Part shown: positions 51,257 to 59,591 of the stretch, one piece after another | Layout of the letters: the number at the start of each line of letters is the position of its first letter | Position numbering within the stretch: the first letter of the stretch is position 1 | Source of the DNA: Rufibacter roseolus | GTDB taxonomy: Bacteria; Bacteroidota; Bacteroidia; Cytophagales; Hymenobacteraceae | Direction: 5' to 3' | Length of the DNA: 64,000 nt | Assembly (NCBI RefSeq): GCF_017916365.1 | Contig: NZ_JAFMSU010000003.1 | Span: 682,001 to 746,000, forward strand | The notes under the pieces: generated by a model | Told to the model about the DNA's origin: nothing | The model's input: the letters and a program-made list of their open reading frames with translations, nothing else | Databases searched by the model: none | Position numbers and translations under genes: made by a program

Positions 51257-52210
51257 CTATGGGGCACTCAGGTAAGCCTGCATCTTCTGGAACCTAGCCT
51301 CGTCCAGGATCTTTATTTTGCGCAGTTCTGCCACGCTGGGGTATGGGCCGTGCTGGGTCCGGTAATTGACAATGGCTTTGGCCAGAGCGTAGCCGATGTA
51401 AGGATGTTGCCGCAGTTCGTCAAAAGAGGTGGTGTTGAGGTTGATGCGCTTAGGTTCATAAGCCCTGGAGATGAAGCCGTACTTCCGCACACTGTCCACC
51501 ACCTCGGGCGCCAACCCATACACCTCCGCCACCTGCTCCACCGAGTGGAAGCCCCCTACCTTGTCCCGGAACTTCACAATGCGGGCCGACAGCTTGCTAC
51601 CGATGCCTCTGATTCGCATCAAATCAATGGTATCAGCGGTGTTCAGGTCAAAAGGCTGCAGTTCCCAGCGCTTCTTTGGGTATTCTGTTTTGGACCTGTT
51701 TTCCGGATAAGGACCTGAAAATGGTCGGTCTTTGGCATAGGTGCGCGCGTAGCCTGGACTTTCATCCGGCAGGTTTATGTACGGATACCACATCTGGAAA
51801 AGTGAGTCGGGCAGGCCGTAGATTTTCTGCAATTGGGCTTTGCTCTTGAAGTCACCGGCTTTGGCGCGGTAGTTCAAAATCCGCTGTGCGATATATTTAT
51901 TCAGGCCCAGTTCCTGCCACTGCGCCACAGTAAGTTCATTGGGGTTGAACCGGTACAGTTTAATGGATTTGCGTTTGTACTTCTCTGCCCGTTCCGCATC
52001 AGCGACCTCTTTCTGGTTGTCCAGTTGTACTACCAGGCTGTCCAGGATTTTCTGGTCGGCGGTGGGGTCATAGGGAACATCGTCCTGGAAAAAGAAAAAT
52101 GGCGCCACCACGAGCACCACCATGAGAAAGATGAGAATGAAAAACTGCGTCAGCTCCCGCTGGGAGAACGAGAAGTAATCCTTTATGGAGCGTAGCAGAC
52201 GTTTCAGCAT
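51257..52210 (-). CDS. ComEA-like helix-hairpin-helix DNA-binding membrane protein
   Basis: 317 aa. One N-terminal membrane helix (about 21-42, LTQFFILIFLMVVLVVAPFFFF) with the rest periplasmic. There are three helix-hairpin-helix units: NPNELTVAQWQELGLNKYIAQRILNYR (about 90-130), DLNTADTIDLMRIRGIGSKLSARIVKFR (188-215) and NLNTTSFDELRQHPYIGYALAKAIVNYR (257-285). The ComEA-type domain binds DNA during uptake in competent bacteria, and the triple arrangement is usual for Bacteroidota proteins of this length. The linker FSGPYPENRSKTE is encoded by a copy of the 36-nt repeat (51687-51722). Confidence 0.88.
   Translation of the reverse strand: MLKRLLRSIKDYFSFSQRELTQFFILIFLMVVLVVAPFFFFQDDVPYDPTADQKILDSLVVQLDNQKEVADAERAEKYKRKSIKLYRFNPNELTVAQWQELGLNKYIAQRILNYRAKAGDFKSKAQLQKIYGLPDSLFQMWYPYINLPDESPGYARTYAKDRPFSGPYPENRSKTEYPKKRWELQPFDLNTADTIDLMRIRGIGSKLSARIVKFRDKVGGFHSVEQVAEVYGLAPEVVDSVRKYGFISRAYEPKRINLNTTSFDELRQHPYIGYALAKAIVNYRTQHGPYPSVAELRKIKILDEARFQKMQAYLSAP
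51687..51722. repeat. 36-nt palindromic repeat inside the HhH gene
   Basis: GTTTTGGACCTGTTTTCCGG then ATAAGGACCTGAAAAT. It is read in a different frame from the copy in the helicase gene and encodes a linker between HhH domains. Confidence 0.65.
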
Positions 52211-52296
52211 AGAGTCATTCTACGGCGAAACATTAAGAATGTTGAATATTTAGGTTTACCTAAGGGGCTGTATTGGGTTGTTGTTTATTTTCTGGT

Positions 52297-52362
52297 TCAA
52301 GTTTTCAACTTGGACCTACCATGGTCTGCAGTTTGCAACTGCAGTGAGGCGCCAGCCTCAAA
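52297..52362 (-). repeat. Three-hairpin repeat
   Basis: CAAGTTTTCAACTTGGACC, CTGCAGTTTGCAACTGCAG and GAGGCGCCAGCCTC. Related to 41072-41140 and to the first module of the composite repeat. Confidence 0.75.
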
Positions 52363-52436
52363 GGCACTTTCTGGGTCTTTACCTGTAACTACCTTCCTAC
52401 TCATCCTCCAGCGCTTGTTCCTCCGTTTGGAGGTTT

Positions 52437-52466
52437 GTCACTTTTCTCCTTGATGAGAAAAGTGAC
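52437..52466. repeat. Hairpin GTCACTTTTCTC
   Basis: 12-bp arms GTCACTTTTCTC and GAGAAAAGTGAC. No second copy in this window. Confidence 0.5.
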
Positions 52467-52714
52467 CAAAAGAATCAAGAAGCCTCAAACTCGCTGACGC
52501 TCGGACAGTGAGGCTTCAATCAAGGTACCACCTGGCTAAAGCTATCTGTTGCATCGTAGACGTAGGCCATTACTGCTTGGCACGACCCTACTTGCGGCAG
52601 GCCAGTGCTCGGCCTCACTGTAGGCCTTCACCCCGGTCTGCCGCAGGAGACAGCTTCCTTAGGTGCTGTTGCATGCCATGCCACCTACAATTGGGGATTA
52701 AAGGTCTTGAACGA

Positions 52715-52749
52715 GAACGGCCCTCCTGCATAATGCAAAAGGGCCGTTC
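52715..52749 (-). terminator. Terminator after the RmlD-like gene
   Basis: 10-bp stem GAACGGCCCT / AGGGCCGTTC with a TGCATAATGCA inner hairpin, 16 bp past the stop on the minus strand. Confidence 0.7.
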
Positions 52750-52765
52750 CGGTTAACTTGTCTTT

Positions 52766-53665
52766 TTATATCTGCTCTGCAACAATGGCAATGCTTTCTT
52801 TAAACGTGCGGGGCTGATAGCCTAGCTGCGTTTTAGCCTTTGTGATGTCAAAGCCGGTGCGCGGCGGGCGTTTGGCGGGTTGGGTGAAGATAGAACCGTC
52901 TACTTCCTCAATCAGGCTTTTGTCCAGGTTGAAGTACTCGGCTACCTGAATGGCCATCTGGTACGGGGTGAGCAGTTCTTCGCCGGAAATGTTGAAGATG
53001 CCCTGCGCATCGTGTTTGGCGGCGAGCCAGCAGCCCTGGGCCAGGTCCTCGGCGAGGGTGGGCGTGCGGAGCTGGTCGTTCACCACTTTGATCTGCTTGC
53101 CTTGCTCCAGGGAGCCTTTCACCCACAGCACAATGTTGGACCGGCCGTAGTCATGCACAATCCCGAAGACCAGCACCGTGCGCAGGATTGCCCATTTGCA
53201 GGCGGCGTTTTTCACCAGTTCTTCGGCGGCCAGTTTGCTCTCGCCATAGAAATTTACCGGGGCACCTTCCGCGTCTTCTGAATAAGGGCCGTTTTCGCCA
53301 TCAAAGATAAAATCTGTGGAGACGTGGATGAGGTGCACGCCGTGCCGCTCCGAGGCCTTCACCAGGTTCTCTACTGCGTCTACATTCTGCTTCCAGCACT
53401 CTTCGCGTTGGCTCTCGCAGTCGTCCACGTTGGTCATGGCGGCCGTGTGGATGATGTGCGTAGGCTGCGTTTCCGCGATCACGCTTTCCACCTGCCCGGC
53501 ATCGGTCACGTCCATGGCGGCGAAGGCCACGTGCGGATACAATCCGGCTAGTTTGTTCTGGCCCCTAGAGGAGGCGATGAGTTTGATGTGGGGCTCGGTG
53601 TGGAGCAGGCCAATCAGTTTCTGCCCCAGTAGACCGTTGGAGCCGGTAATGAGGATCGTCTTCAT
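52766..53665 (-). CDS. dTDP-4-dehydrorhamnose reductase-like (RmlD/RfbD) SDR
   Basis: 299 aa extended short-chain dehydrogenase. The Rossmann motif ILITGSNGLLGQKL (4-17), STDFIFDGENGPYSEDAEGAPVNFYGESKLAAEE with the YxxxK pair (YGESK) and the C-terminal RPPRTGFDITKAKTQLGYQPRTF match RmlD-type sugar reductases. RmlD makes dTDP-rhamnose, but no other rml gene is nearby, so the sugar is uncertain. It ends 11 bp from the cyclophilin stop and shares the strand with hemC-holB, a probable four-gene unit. Confidence 0.85.
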   Translation of the reverse strand: MKTILITGSNGLLGQKLIGLLHTEPHIKLIASSRGQNKLAGLYPHVAFAAMDVTDAGQVESVIAETQPTHIIHTAAMTNVDDCESQREECWKQNVDAVENLVKASERHGVHLIHVSTDFIFDGENGPYSEDAEGAPVNFYGESKLAAEELVKNAACKWAILRTVLVFGIVHDYGRSNIVLWVKGSLEQGKQIKVVNDQLRTPTLAEDLAQGCWLAAKHDAQGIFNISGEELLTPYQMAIQVAEYFNLDKSLIEEVDGSIFTQPAKRPPRTGFDITKAKTQLGYQPRTFKESIAIVAEQI

Positions 53666-53676
53666 AGTGGAGAGGT

Positions 53677-54297
53677 CTATTCGTAGCGGTAGCCGTACAA
53701 TTTAGTGATTTTCTTTTTAGGCATCTTCTTAGCGGTTACCGTCATTTTGATGTCAGTGGTAGGCCGGTCACGGTAGTCTTTGGGCGCCTCCGCGATTTTG
53801 TCAATCACACTCAAGCCATCAATCACTTGACCGTACACCGTATATTGTTTGTCCAGGAACGGAACGCCTTCATGGTTCTCCACCAGGTAAAACTGCGATC
53901 CGCTGGATTCTCTTTTGGGGTTCATATTATCTCCCATGCGAGCAGCGGCCAAGGCGCCGTAAATGTGTTTGTGGTGCGGCAGAATCTCGGCGGGAACGGT
54001 GTAGCCCGGGTCACCGGCTCCGTCGTTGTTGGGATCCTCGTCCTTGGTGTTGGGGTCGCCGCCCTGGATCATGAAATCGTTGATCACGCGGTGGAAGGTG
54101 GTGCCGTCATAGAATTTATGTTTCACCAGTTTCAGGAAGTTCTCGCGGTGCTTGGGCGTATCTTCAAACAACACCAACCGGATGGTGCCTTGGTTTGTGG
54201 AAATGGTAACCAGATAGTCTTTTTTGCTTTTCTTCTGGGCGAAGGCGGCCGTACCCAACAAGATCAATAAGGCTAACAGGTAAAGCGTTTTTTTCAT
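53677..54297 (-). CDS. Periplasmic cyclophilin-type peptidyl-prolyl isomerase
   Basis: 206 aa. Signal peptide MKKTLYLLALLILLGTAAFAQ (1-21). The cyclophilin fold shows TFHRVINDFMIQGGDPN and GSQFYLVENHEGVPFLDKQYTVYGQVIDG, with the catalytic Arg in FHRVI. It speeds folding at prolyl bonds in exported proteins. The C-terminus is basic (AKKMPKKKITKLYGYRYE). It sits between hemC and the RmlD-like gene on the same strand. Confidence 0.92.
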   Translation of the reverse strand: MKKTLYLLALLILLGTAAFAQKKSKKDYLVTISTNQGTIRLVLFEDTPKHRENFLKLVKHKFYDGTTFHRVINDFMIQGGDPNTKDEDPNNDGAGDPGYTVPAEILPHHKHIYGALAAARMGDNMNPKRESSGSQFYLVENHEGVPFLDKQYTVYGQVIDGLSVIDKIAEAPKDYRDRPTTDIKMTVTAKKMPKKKITKLYGYRYE

Positions 54298-54349
54298 ATC
54301 AATTTTAGATAAACAGGCTCAAAACAGCAGCCTCTCTTTTTTTGTCCTT

Positions 54350-55294
54350 TTATGCTTTTTCTTCTCTGATGGCTTTTAAAATCCTGTCCCCGCCTTTGCT
54401 GAGTACGGTATGCGCCAATTGCTCGCCCATGGTTTCAGCCTGGTCTGCAGGAGCGGTCAGCTCTTCCACAATGAGTTCCTGCCCATCCAGGCTGATGATG
54501 CCGGCTTTGAGGGTAATGGTCTCTCCCTCTATGGTCGCCAAGGCGAAGGACGGGATGCTACAGCCGCCTTCCATGGTGCGCAGATACGCCCGCTCAGCCA
54601 GGAGGCAAAGGTGTGTGGGTTTGTGGTCCAGGGCCAGTTTCAGGTTCAGTTTGCGCTCCAGCGATAGGTTTTTGGAGCACTCAATGGCCACGCTGCCCTG
54701 CCCGGCGGCCGGGATGAATTTGTCTAGCGGAAGGTGCTGCGCCACCATGTGGTCGTACTGCATACGGGACACGCCGGCGTAGGCCAGCAGAATGGCATCG
54801 TACTGACCGTCTTTCAGCTTCTGGATGCGGGTCTGTAGGTTACCCCGGCACTCAGACGTGATCACGTTGGGGTAGAAACGCTTGAGCATGGACCGGCGGC
54901 GGGTAGAAGACGTGCCGATCACCTGCTGCCCCTCGCCCAGCTTGAACAAGGGATCAAAGGAAATCACCACGTCATGCACTTTCTCGCGCTCCATGAACGC
55001 CAAGAGTTCCAGATCATCGGGGATGGTGGACTGCACGTCTTTGGCGCTGTGCACGGCAATGTCGGTGGCGCCGGTGCGCAGGCTTTCCTCCAGTTCCTCG
55101 GTGAACACGCCCTTCGCGCCTATTTTATCCAAAGAACGGTCTAACACGAGGTCTCCCTTGGTGGTGATGGTCACAATCTCCACTTCCATGCCGTGGGCAC
55201 GCAGCGTATCTGCCACGTGATGGGCCTGCCACAAAGCAAGCCGACTGCCACGCGTAGCGATGCGGATGGGAGACGTTGGTTCAGTTGTTTCCAT
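54350..55294 (-). CDS. hemC: Hydroxymethylbilane synthase (porphobilinogen deaminase)
   Basis: 314 aa. It polymerises four porphobilinogen units in heme synthesis. The dipyrromethane cofactor cysteine is C245 in RTMEGGCSIPSFA, the catalytic Asp lies in VHSAKDVQSTIP, and the substrate-binding arginines in GTSSTRRRSMLKRF and ECRGNLQTRIQKL. Length and motifs are normal. It ends about 50 bp before the cyclophilin gene and starts 10 bp after the holB stop. Confidence 0.96.
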   Translation of the reverse strand: METTEPTSPIRIATRGSRLALWQAHHVADTLRAHGMEVEIVTITTKGDLVLDRSLDKIGAKGVFTEELEESLRTGATDIAVHSAKDVQSTIPDDLELLAFMEREKVHDVVISFDPLFKLGEGQQVIGTSSTRRRSMLKRFYPNVITSECRGNLQTRIQKLKDGQYDAILLAYAGVSRMQYDHMVAQHLPLDKFIPAAGQGSVAIECSKNLSLERKLNLKLALDHKPTHLCLLAERAYLRTMEGGCSIPSFALATIEGETITLKAGIISLDGQELIVEELTAPADQAETMGEQLAHTVLSKGGDRILKAIREEKA

Positions 55295-55303
55295 GTGCTC
55301 TGT

Positions 55304-56425
55304 TTATGCCACCGGCCTGATGAGCTGGGCAATTTGAATAGAGGTATTTAAAAACGTAATTTTAGGGTGCGCATTCCGCTCAATGTGGTAGTGCGCCTCG
55401 TTTAATTCATGCGATAGTTGCGCGCCATTGCCCTGGTGGATCAACTTGGCGAACTTCTGCACGAAATCCAGCTCCGGTGGCGGCAGAAACGCGATCAGCT
55501 TGCTGTCTACGCCATACAAGAGCACTTTCCGGAGCAGCCCCAGGGCAAACTGCAGGAAGTTCTTCTGGTTCTCGCGGCCCAGCTTCTGGAAATCCTCGCT
55601 CTGCTCCAGCACGCCGTCAAACTTGTGGTTGTAGCACAGGCGCATCCAGCTCAGGAAGAACGTGAAATAGTCCGAGGTCATTTCCTGGCTCAGCACCCGG
55701 GCGGCCTGCAGATTCCCCTCGGCCAAAGAAACGACTTGATAGGCGCGTTCCCGCTCGGTGCCCTGCTGCTCTACCAGGTATTGGATTACTTCTTCATCAG
55801 TAAAGGCGCGCACTTTGACCAGCTGGGTTCTGGACAGGATAGTAGGCATGATCTTATCTGAGGCGTTGCTCACGAGCAAAAACACCGTAGCGGCAGGCGG
55901 CTCTTCCAGGAGCTTCAACAGGGCGTTGGCGGCGCTGGCGTTCATGAGCTCAGGGAGCCAGATGACAATAACCTTGTATTTCGCCTCGAAGGCTTTGAGT
56001 GAGGTCATGCGCACCAGCTCGCGGCTTTCGCCCACCGGAATGGTGCCCTGTTTGTTCTCGGCCCCGATGAACTGCATCCAGTCATTGAGGGTCTGGTAGG
56101 GGCTGTCGCTGAGGAAAGCGCGCCACTGGGTCACAAAGTTCTTGCTCAGGGCATCCTGGTCTTTCACTTTGGTCACCGGCATCACAAAATTCAGATCGGG
56201 GTGGATGCGTTTGCTGATTTTGTTGCAACTGGGGCACACGCCGCAGGAATCCTGAGGCTGCGGGTCCTCGCAGTTGAGGTATTGGGCATAGGCCAGCGCC
56301 AGCGCCAGGTTGGCGCTTCCCTCCGATCCTAAGAAAAGCTGGGCGTGGGCCACGTGCTGTGACTTCACCGAGTTCAGCAGCAGTTGCTTGGTTTCCTGGT
56401 GGCCGTAAATCTGGGAAAACTGCAC
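55304..56425 (-). CDS. holB: DNA polymerase III subunit delta'
   Basis: 373 aa from a GTG (reverse complement of 56423-56425); no suitable ATG is near. It is a clamp-loader subunit. The P-loop is degenerate (FLGSEGSANLALALA, no GKT), as expected for delta', which does not hydrolyse ATP. A zinc module uses C52, C61, C64 and C67 (DSCGVCPSC). The sensor region is ANALLKLLEEPPAATVFLLVSNASDKIMPTILSR, where SRT is the SRC-like arginine-finger motif. It heads the holB-hemC-cyclophilin-rmlD-like run. Confidence 0.92.
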   Translation of the reverse strand: MQFSQIYGHQETKQLLLNSVKSQHVAHAQLFLGSEGSANLALALAYAQYLNCEDPQPQDSCGVCPSCNKISKRIHPDLNFVMPVTKVKDQDALSKNFVTQWRAFLSDSPYQTLNDWMQFIGAENKQGTIPVGESRELVRMTSLKAFEAKYKVIVIWLPELMNASAANALLKLLEEPPAATVFLLVSNASDKIMPTILSRTQLVKVRAFTDEEVIQYLVEQQGTERERAYQVVSLAEGNLQAARVLSQEMTSDYFTFFLSWMRLCYNHKFDGVLEQSEDFQKLGRENQKNFLQFALGLLRKVLLYGVDSKLIAFLPPPELDFVQKFAKLIHQGNGAQLSHELNEAHYHIERNAHPKITFLNTSIQIAQLIRPVA

Positions 56426-56494
56426 GTATGAAGGTTAATTTTAAATCTAAGGCCCGGATTCTCTGCTCCCGCGCCATTTGGTCTGTAAAGATAA

Positions 56495-56556
56495 CGGCGC
56501 CGGACCGTTTTTGCCCTACTTTTCAGAAAATAGAGTGAAAACCATCCGGCGCCGGA
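56495..56556. repeat. 36-nt palindromic repeat in a larger GC-rich hairpin
   Basis: Repeat core 56507-56542. Flanks GGCGCCGG and CCGGCGCC pair to lengthen the stem, giving a terminator-like structure after the GlmU-family gene (minus strand). Confidence 0.6.
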
Positions 56557-56575
56557 GTTCTATGTTTTAGGCGTC

Positions 56576-57805
56576 TTAAGCAGTGGAACCCGCCGGCACC
56601 GTTTCCCAGGTGCGGAAGGTTTTGGTCTCCTCAAACACATGGTTAAAAATCTTGCGGTCCTCCTCAGAGACCGAAAGGCCGCGGCGGCCTACTACGGCCT
56701 GGGCCACCTCGTAGAACTTAAGGAGTTTAAAAGTTTGGGACTCTGCACCACTGCCCCAGCTAAACGAAGGAACGAAGTTAGGCGGATACCCGGCTCCGAA
56801 CACGTTGGCGCCCACGCCCACCACCGTCCCGGTGTTGAACATAGTGTTAATGCCGCACTTGGCGTGGTCGGCCATGATGGTGCCGCAGAACTGCAGGCCG
56901 GTGTCTTCCATTTTCTCCTGGGCGTGGCTGTAGAGCCGCACGTTGGAGTAGTTGTTCTTGAGGTTGGAGGTGTTAGAATCGGCCCCGAAGTTGCACCACT
57001 CCCCTACCACCGAATTACCCAGGAATCCGTCATGCCCTTTGTTGGAGTATCCGAAGAACACGCAGTTACTGATCTCGCCTCCCACTTTGCAGTATGGGCC
57101 CACCGTCACATCGCCGCGCATCTTGCCGCCCATGTTGATCACAGATTCCTCGCAGATGGCAAACGGTCCCCTGATCACGGTACCCTCCTGCACCTGCACG
57201 TTCTTCCCGATGTAGATAGGCCCAGCCTCGGCGTTCAGGATAGCGGCTTTGAAAATCACGCCTTCCTCAATGAAGATATCCTCCGGCTTATAGGCCACCG
57301 TGTGCGGATCTGAGATTTTCTGGCTCACGCGGCCTTGGGTAACCAGCTTGAAATCCTCCCGAATTTGGGGTCCGTTGAACTTGAAGATGTCCCACAAGTG
57401 GCGTATCACCGTATGCGCCGGAAGCTCCACCTGTACTCTCTCGGAGGTGTTGTGCTGATAAACCTCTTCAATGCTTCTCAGGTCCAGATGATCTGCGTTG
57501 AGGGCCACCAAGAGCCCGTCCTGATACAGGGTGCCACCCACCGGCAATTGCTTTATCTGAGCCAGCAGTTCCGGGGTAGGGCAGATGGCACCGTTGATAT
57601 AAAGGTTATTGCCATCAGCTAGATGCTGCGGGAATTTACCCTGCAGGTAGCCCTGCGTGAGGTGAGAAACCAATTCCCTGGAAAGGGTTTGCCACTTCTC
57701 AGCAATGGTCAGGATCCCGATGCGGATCTGGGCCACGGGCCGGGTATAGGTGAGCGGCAGCAGGTTGGCCCGCAGAACCGGGTCGTCAAAGAGAATGATG
57801 TTCAT
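56576..57805 (-). CDS. GlmU-family nucleotidyltransferase/hexapeptide protein
   Basis: 409 aa. The N-terminal 160 residues are a reduced nucleotidyltransferase-like domain starting MNIILFDDPVLRANLLPLTYTRPVAQIR, typical of the Bacteroidota GlmU-family proteins. It lacks the GxGxR glycine-rich loop of true GlmU, so uridylyltransferase activity is doubtful. From about 190 to 360 it is a left-handed beta-helix of hexapeptide repeats (PIYIGKNVQVQEGTVIRGPF, GEWCNFGADSNTSNLKNNYSNVRL), fitting an acyltransferase. The exact reaction is not known. It is upstream of the holB unit, separated by a hairpin. Confidence 0.85.
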   Translation of the reverse strand: MNIILFDDPVLRANLLPLTYTRPVAQIRIGILTIAEKWQTLSRELVSHLTQGYLQGKFPQHLADGNNLYINGAICPTPELLAQIKQLPVGGTLYQDGLLVALNADHLDLRSIEEVYQHNTSERVQVELPAHTVIRHLWDIFKFNGPQIREDFKLVTQGRVSQKISDPHTVAYKPEDIFIEEGVIFKAAILNAEAGPIYIGKNVQVQEGTVIRGPFAICEESVINMGGKMRGDVTVGPYCKVGGEISNCVFFGYSNKGHDGFLGNSVVGEWCNFGADSNTSNLKNNYSNVRLYSHAQEKMEDTGLQFCGTIMADHAKCGINTMFNTGTVVGVGANVFGAGYPPNFVPSFSWGSGAESQTFKLLKFYEVAQAVVGRRGLSVSEEDRKIFNHVFEETKTFRTWETVPAGSTA

Positions 57806-57820
57806 AAGGCAAAAATAAAA

Positions 57821-57847
57821 AAGTCTTCCTGAGGTTCAGGAAGACTT
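57821..57847 (-). terminator. rpmE terminator
   Basis: 12-bp stem AAGTCTTCCTGA / TCAGGAAGACTT with a 3-base loop. On the minus strand it is followed by a T run (complement of 57811-57820). Confidence 0.85.
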
Positions 57848-57870
57848 CTGTACGGAGAACCGCAATACGC

Positions 57871-58113
57871 TTATTTTTTGTAACGCTGCTTGAACTTGTC
57901 AATACGGCCGGCAGTATCCACGTAGATGTTTTTACCGGTGTAGAACGGGTGCGAAGCAGAAGAAACCTCCACTTTAACCACTGGGTAAGTCTTGCCGTCT
58001 TCCATGGTGATGGTCTCGTTAGAGTTCATGGTAGAACGGGTGATGAATTTGAAGTCTGAGGAAGTGTCCTGGAAAACGACTTCTCTGTATTCAGGATGGA
58101 TGTCCTTTTTCAT
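57871..58113 (-). CDS. rpmE: 50S ribosomal protein L31 type B
   Basis: 80 aa. Starts [23 protein letters not shown] and has [29 protein letters not shown], typical of type B L31. The CxxC zinc ligands of type A L31 are absent, so this is the zinc-independent form. It binds at the central protuberance of the large subunit. Single gene. Confidence 0.97.
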   Translation of the reverse strand: MKKDIHPEYREVVFQDTSSDFKFITRSTMNSNETITMEDGKTYPVVKVEVSSASHPFYTGKNIYVDTAGRIDKFKQRYKK

Positions 58114-58284
58114 TATGCTATATTTTTAACTACGGATTTCTGGAATAGGACTGCAAAAGTAAGGCATTCGCCTTACAATTAAAACCTTTTCCTAGAAATA
58201 TTTTCAAAGATACAACTCTGCCATGTACCATGCGGCTGTTTTGGCGATTATTTTGGTAATTTGGCCCCTAAACAGCAACACGCC

Positions 58285-58794
58285 ATGGTCTTAACAAAAG
58301 AGAACCGCATCCTGGACCACCACCAGATCCTGCAGAAAATCAAGCGCATGGCGTTTGAAATCTACGAACAGAACTTTGAGGAAAAGCAGCTGGTGCTGGC
58401 CGGCATCCATGAGAACGGCTACTTTCTGGCGCAAGCCCTGGCCCAGGAACTCAGGGAGATTTCACCTCTGGAGGTACAATTGGTAGGCGTCTCCCTGCAC
58501 AAAACCGAACCCCTCACCCACGATATCCAGGTGGAGCCTTCCCTTTCCACTTTGACCCACACCCCTGTGGTCTTGGTAGACGATGTACTGAATACCGGCA
58601 GAACGCTGGCCTACACCCTGCGGGAGTTTTTGGAGAAAGACTGCAAGAAGTTGGAGATTGCCACACTTATCAACCGTCACCACCCGCTTTACCCTATTTC
58701 CGCTACTTACACCGGTTATTCTTTGGCTACGACCCTGCGGGAGCATATCAGGGTAGTGTGGACAGAGGATGAATGGAATGCTTATTTGTTGTAG
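58285..58794 (+). CDS. Phosphoribosyltransferase, PyrR-like
   Basis: 169 aa from the ATG at 58285; the frame opens at a TTG at 58261. It is a type I phosphoribosyltransferase. The PRPP loop is VVLVDDVLNTGRTLAYTLREFL and the N-terminal part LVLAGIHENGYFLAQALAQEL matches PyrR/uracil-type enzymes. Upstream regulatory RNA typical of PyrR attenuation is not visible. It could be a salvage phosphoribosyltransferase or a pyr regulator. It ends one base pair before a 36-nt repeat (58796-58831). Confidence 0.85.
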   Translation: MVLTKENRILDHHQILQKIKRMAFEIYEQNFEEKQLVLAGIHENGYFLAQALAQELREISPLEVQLVGVSLHKTEPLTHDIQVEPSLSTLTHTPVVLVDDVLNTGRTLAYTLREFLEKDCKKLEIATLINRHHPLYPISATYTGYSLATTLREHIRVVWTEDEWNAYLL

Positions 58795-58795
58795 G

Positions 58796-58831
58796 GTTTT
58801 AAGGCTGGTTTTGAGAAATTGGATTTGAAAC
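58796..58831. repeat. 36-nt palindromic repeat
   Basis: GTTTTAAGGCTGGTTTTGAG then AAATTGGATTTGAAAC. Confidence 0.6.
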
Positions 58832-58980
58832 GATCTTTTCTTCTTTCAAAGACATACTTGGCGCACTTAGCCTCTTGCCTTAGTGAAGCGTTCCTAAACA
58901 ATTTATAAAATCGTAGTCCGCTTTTGCTGGCGAAGGGCCGCTGTTAGCGTAGGTTCATAAGCTTTACTGTTGCATCGCTG

Positions 58981-59250
58981 GGCTCCGAGCGCTCACGGCC
59001 GCGAGGCCCCGCCATCCGGCCTCGCGCTGCTGTTTTAGCCTTGGCCAGTAGGCCTGCCGCATCCGCGGCACCAGGTCTAAAACAAAGGCGCTCAACCGAA
59101 AGGCTGGGATTGGGAATATGGTAGGAACGCCTCAGACCTCGCAGCGTCCGGAGGTCCTGCGAGCGTCTTCTATATTTGACATGGTTTAAGTCTGTGACTT
59201 GGACCAAAAATGACCGGCAGTTTGCAACTGCCGTGAGGCGCTAGCCTCAA
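58981..59250 (-). repeat. Modular composite repeat, copy B (inverted)
   Basis: On the minus strand the order is: three hairpins, AACCATGTCAAATATAGAAG, the palindrome ACGCTCGCAGG-ACCTCCGG-ACGCTGCGAGGT, GGCGTTCCTACC, CCAGCCTTTCGGTTGAGCGCC, a variable part, and GCAGCGCGAGGCCGGA ending GTGAGCGCTCGGAGCC. Compared with copy A, two inner palindromic modules are exchanged while the frame parts are kept. Confidence 0.8.
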
Positions 59251-59366
59251 AGTCTACATTTCGTCTGCTCACTTGCTGTTCCGAAGCATTCCCCCTTCCA
59301 TTCACCCAAAATTCTTCCAACGGGATGATTATACCTGCCGATCCACACATTTCCCATTAACCAAAT

Positions 59367-59395
59367 GTAGAGACCAGGCACCGCCTTGTCTCCAA
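59367..59395. repeat. Short repeat GGAGACAAGGCG type, inverted
   Basis: GTAGAGACCAGGCACCGCC. Reverse complement of the copies at 26285 and 41248. Confidence 0.7.
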
Positions 59396-59475
59396 CAGTT
59401 CCACCGCAATAGACAGTGGCAACGAAAAAGGGCACCCATAAGAGGTGCCCCTACTATTTGCTTATCTGCCCACTC

Positions 59476-59497
59476 TTGTTGGTGTTATCACCAACAA
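59476..59497. repeat. Palindrome TTGTTGGTGTTATCACCAAC
   Basis: 22-nt palindrome identical to 47731-47753. Confidence 0.75.
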
Positions 59498-59535
59498 CCC
59501 TTAAGGGTTTACTATCATTATTCTCCCCCTTGCTG

Positions 59536-59570
59536 CTTTAGGCCTATTTTCCTGAAAACAACTTCTAAAC
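59536..59570. repeat. 36-nt palindromic repeat
   Basis: CTTTAGGCCTATTTTCC then TGAAAACAACTTCTAAAC. It lies 20 bases past the mlaD stop (minus strand). Confidence 0.6.
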
Positions 59571-59591
59571 GCTAGCCACAACCTTATACAA

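Larger units (their letters stand above)
52211..52765. other. Repeat-rich intergenic island
   Basis: About 555 bp. Includes a three-hairpin repeat (52297-52362), the hairpin GTCACTTTTCTC/GAGAAAAGTGAC (52437-52466), a GC-rich stretch with GCGGCAGGC and CTGCCGCAG (52600-52650), and a terminator (52715-52749). No gene. Confidence 0.7.
58795..59591. other. Largest repeat-rich intergenic island
   Basis: About 800 bp. Contains a 36-nt palindrome at each end (58796-58831, 59536-59570), the inverted composite repeat (58981-59250), the GGAGACAAGGCG repeat (59367-59395) and the TTGTTGGTGTTATCACCAAC palindrome (59476-59497). No gene. Confidence 0.8.
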
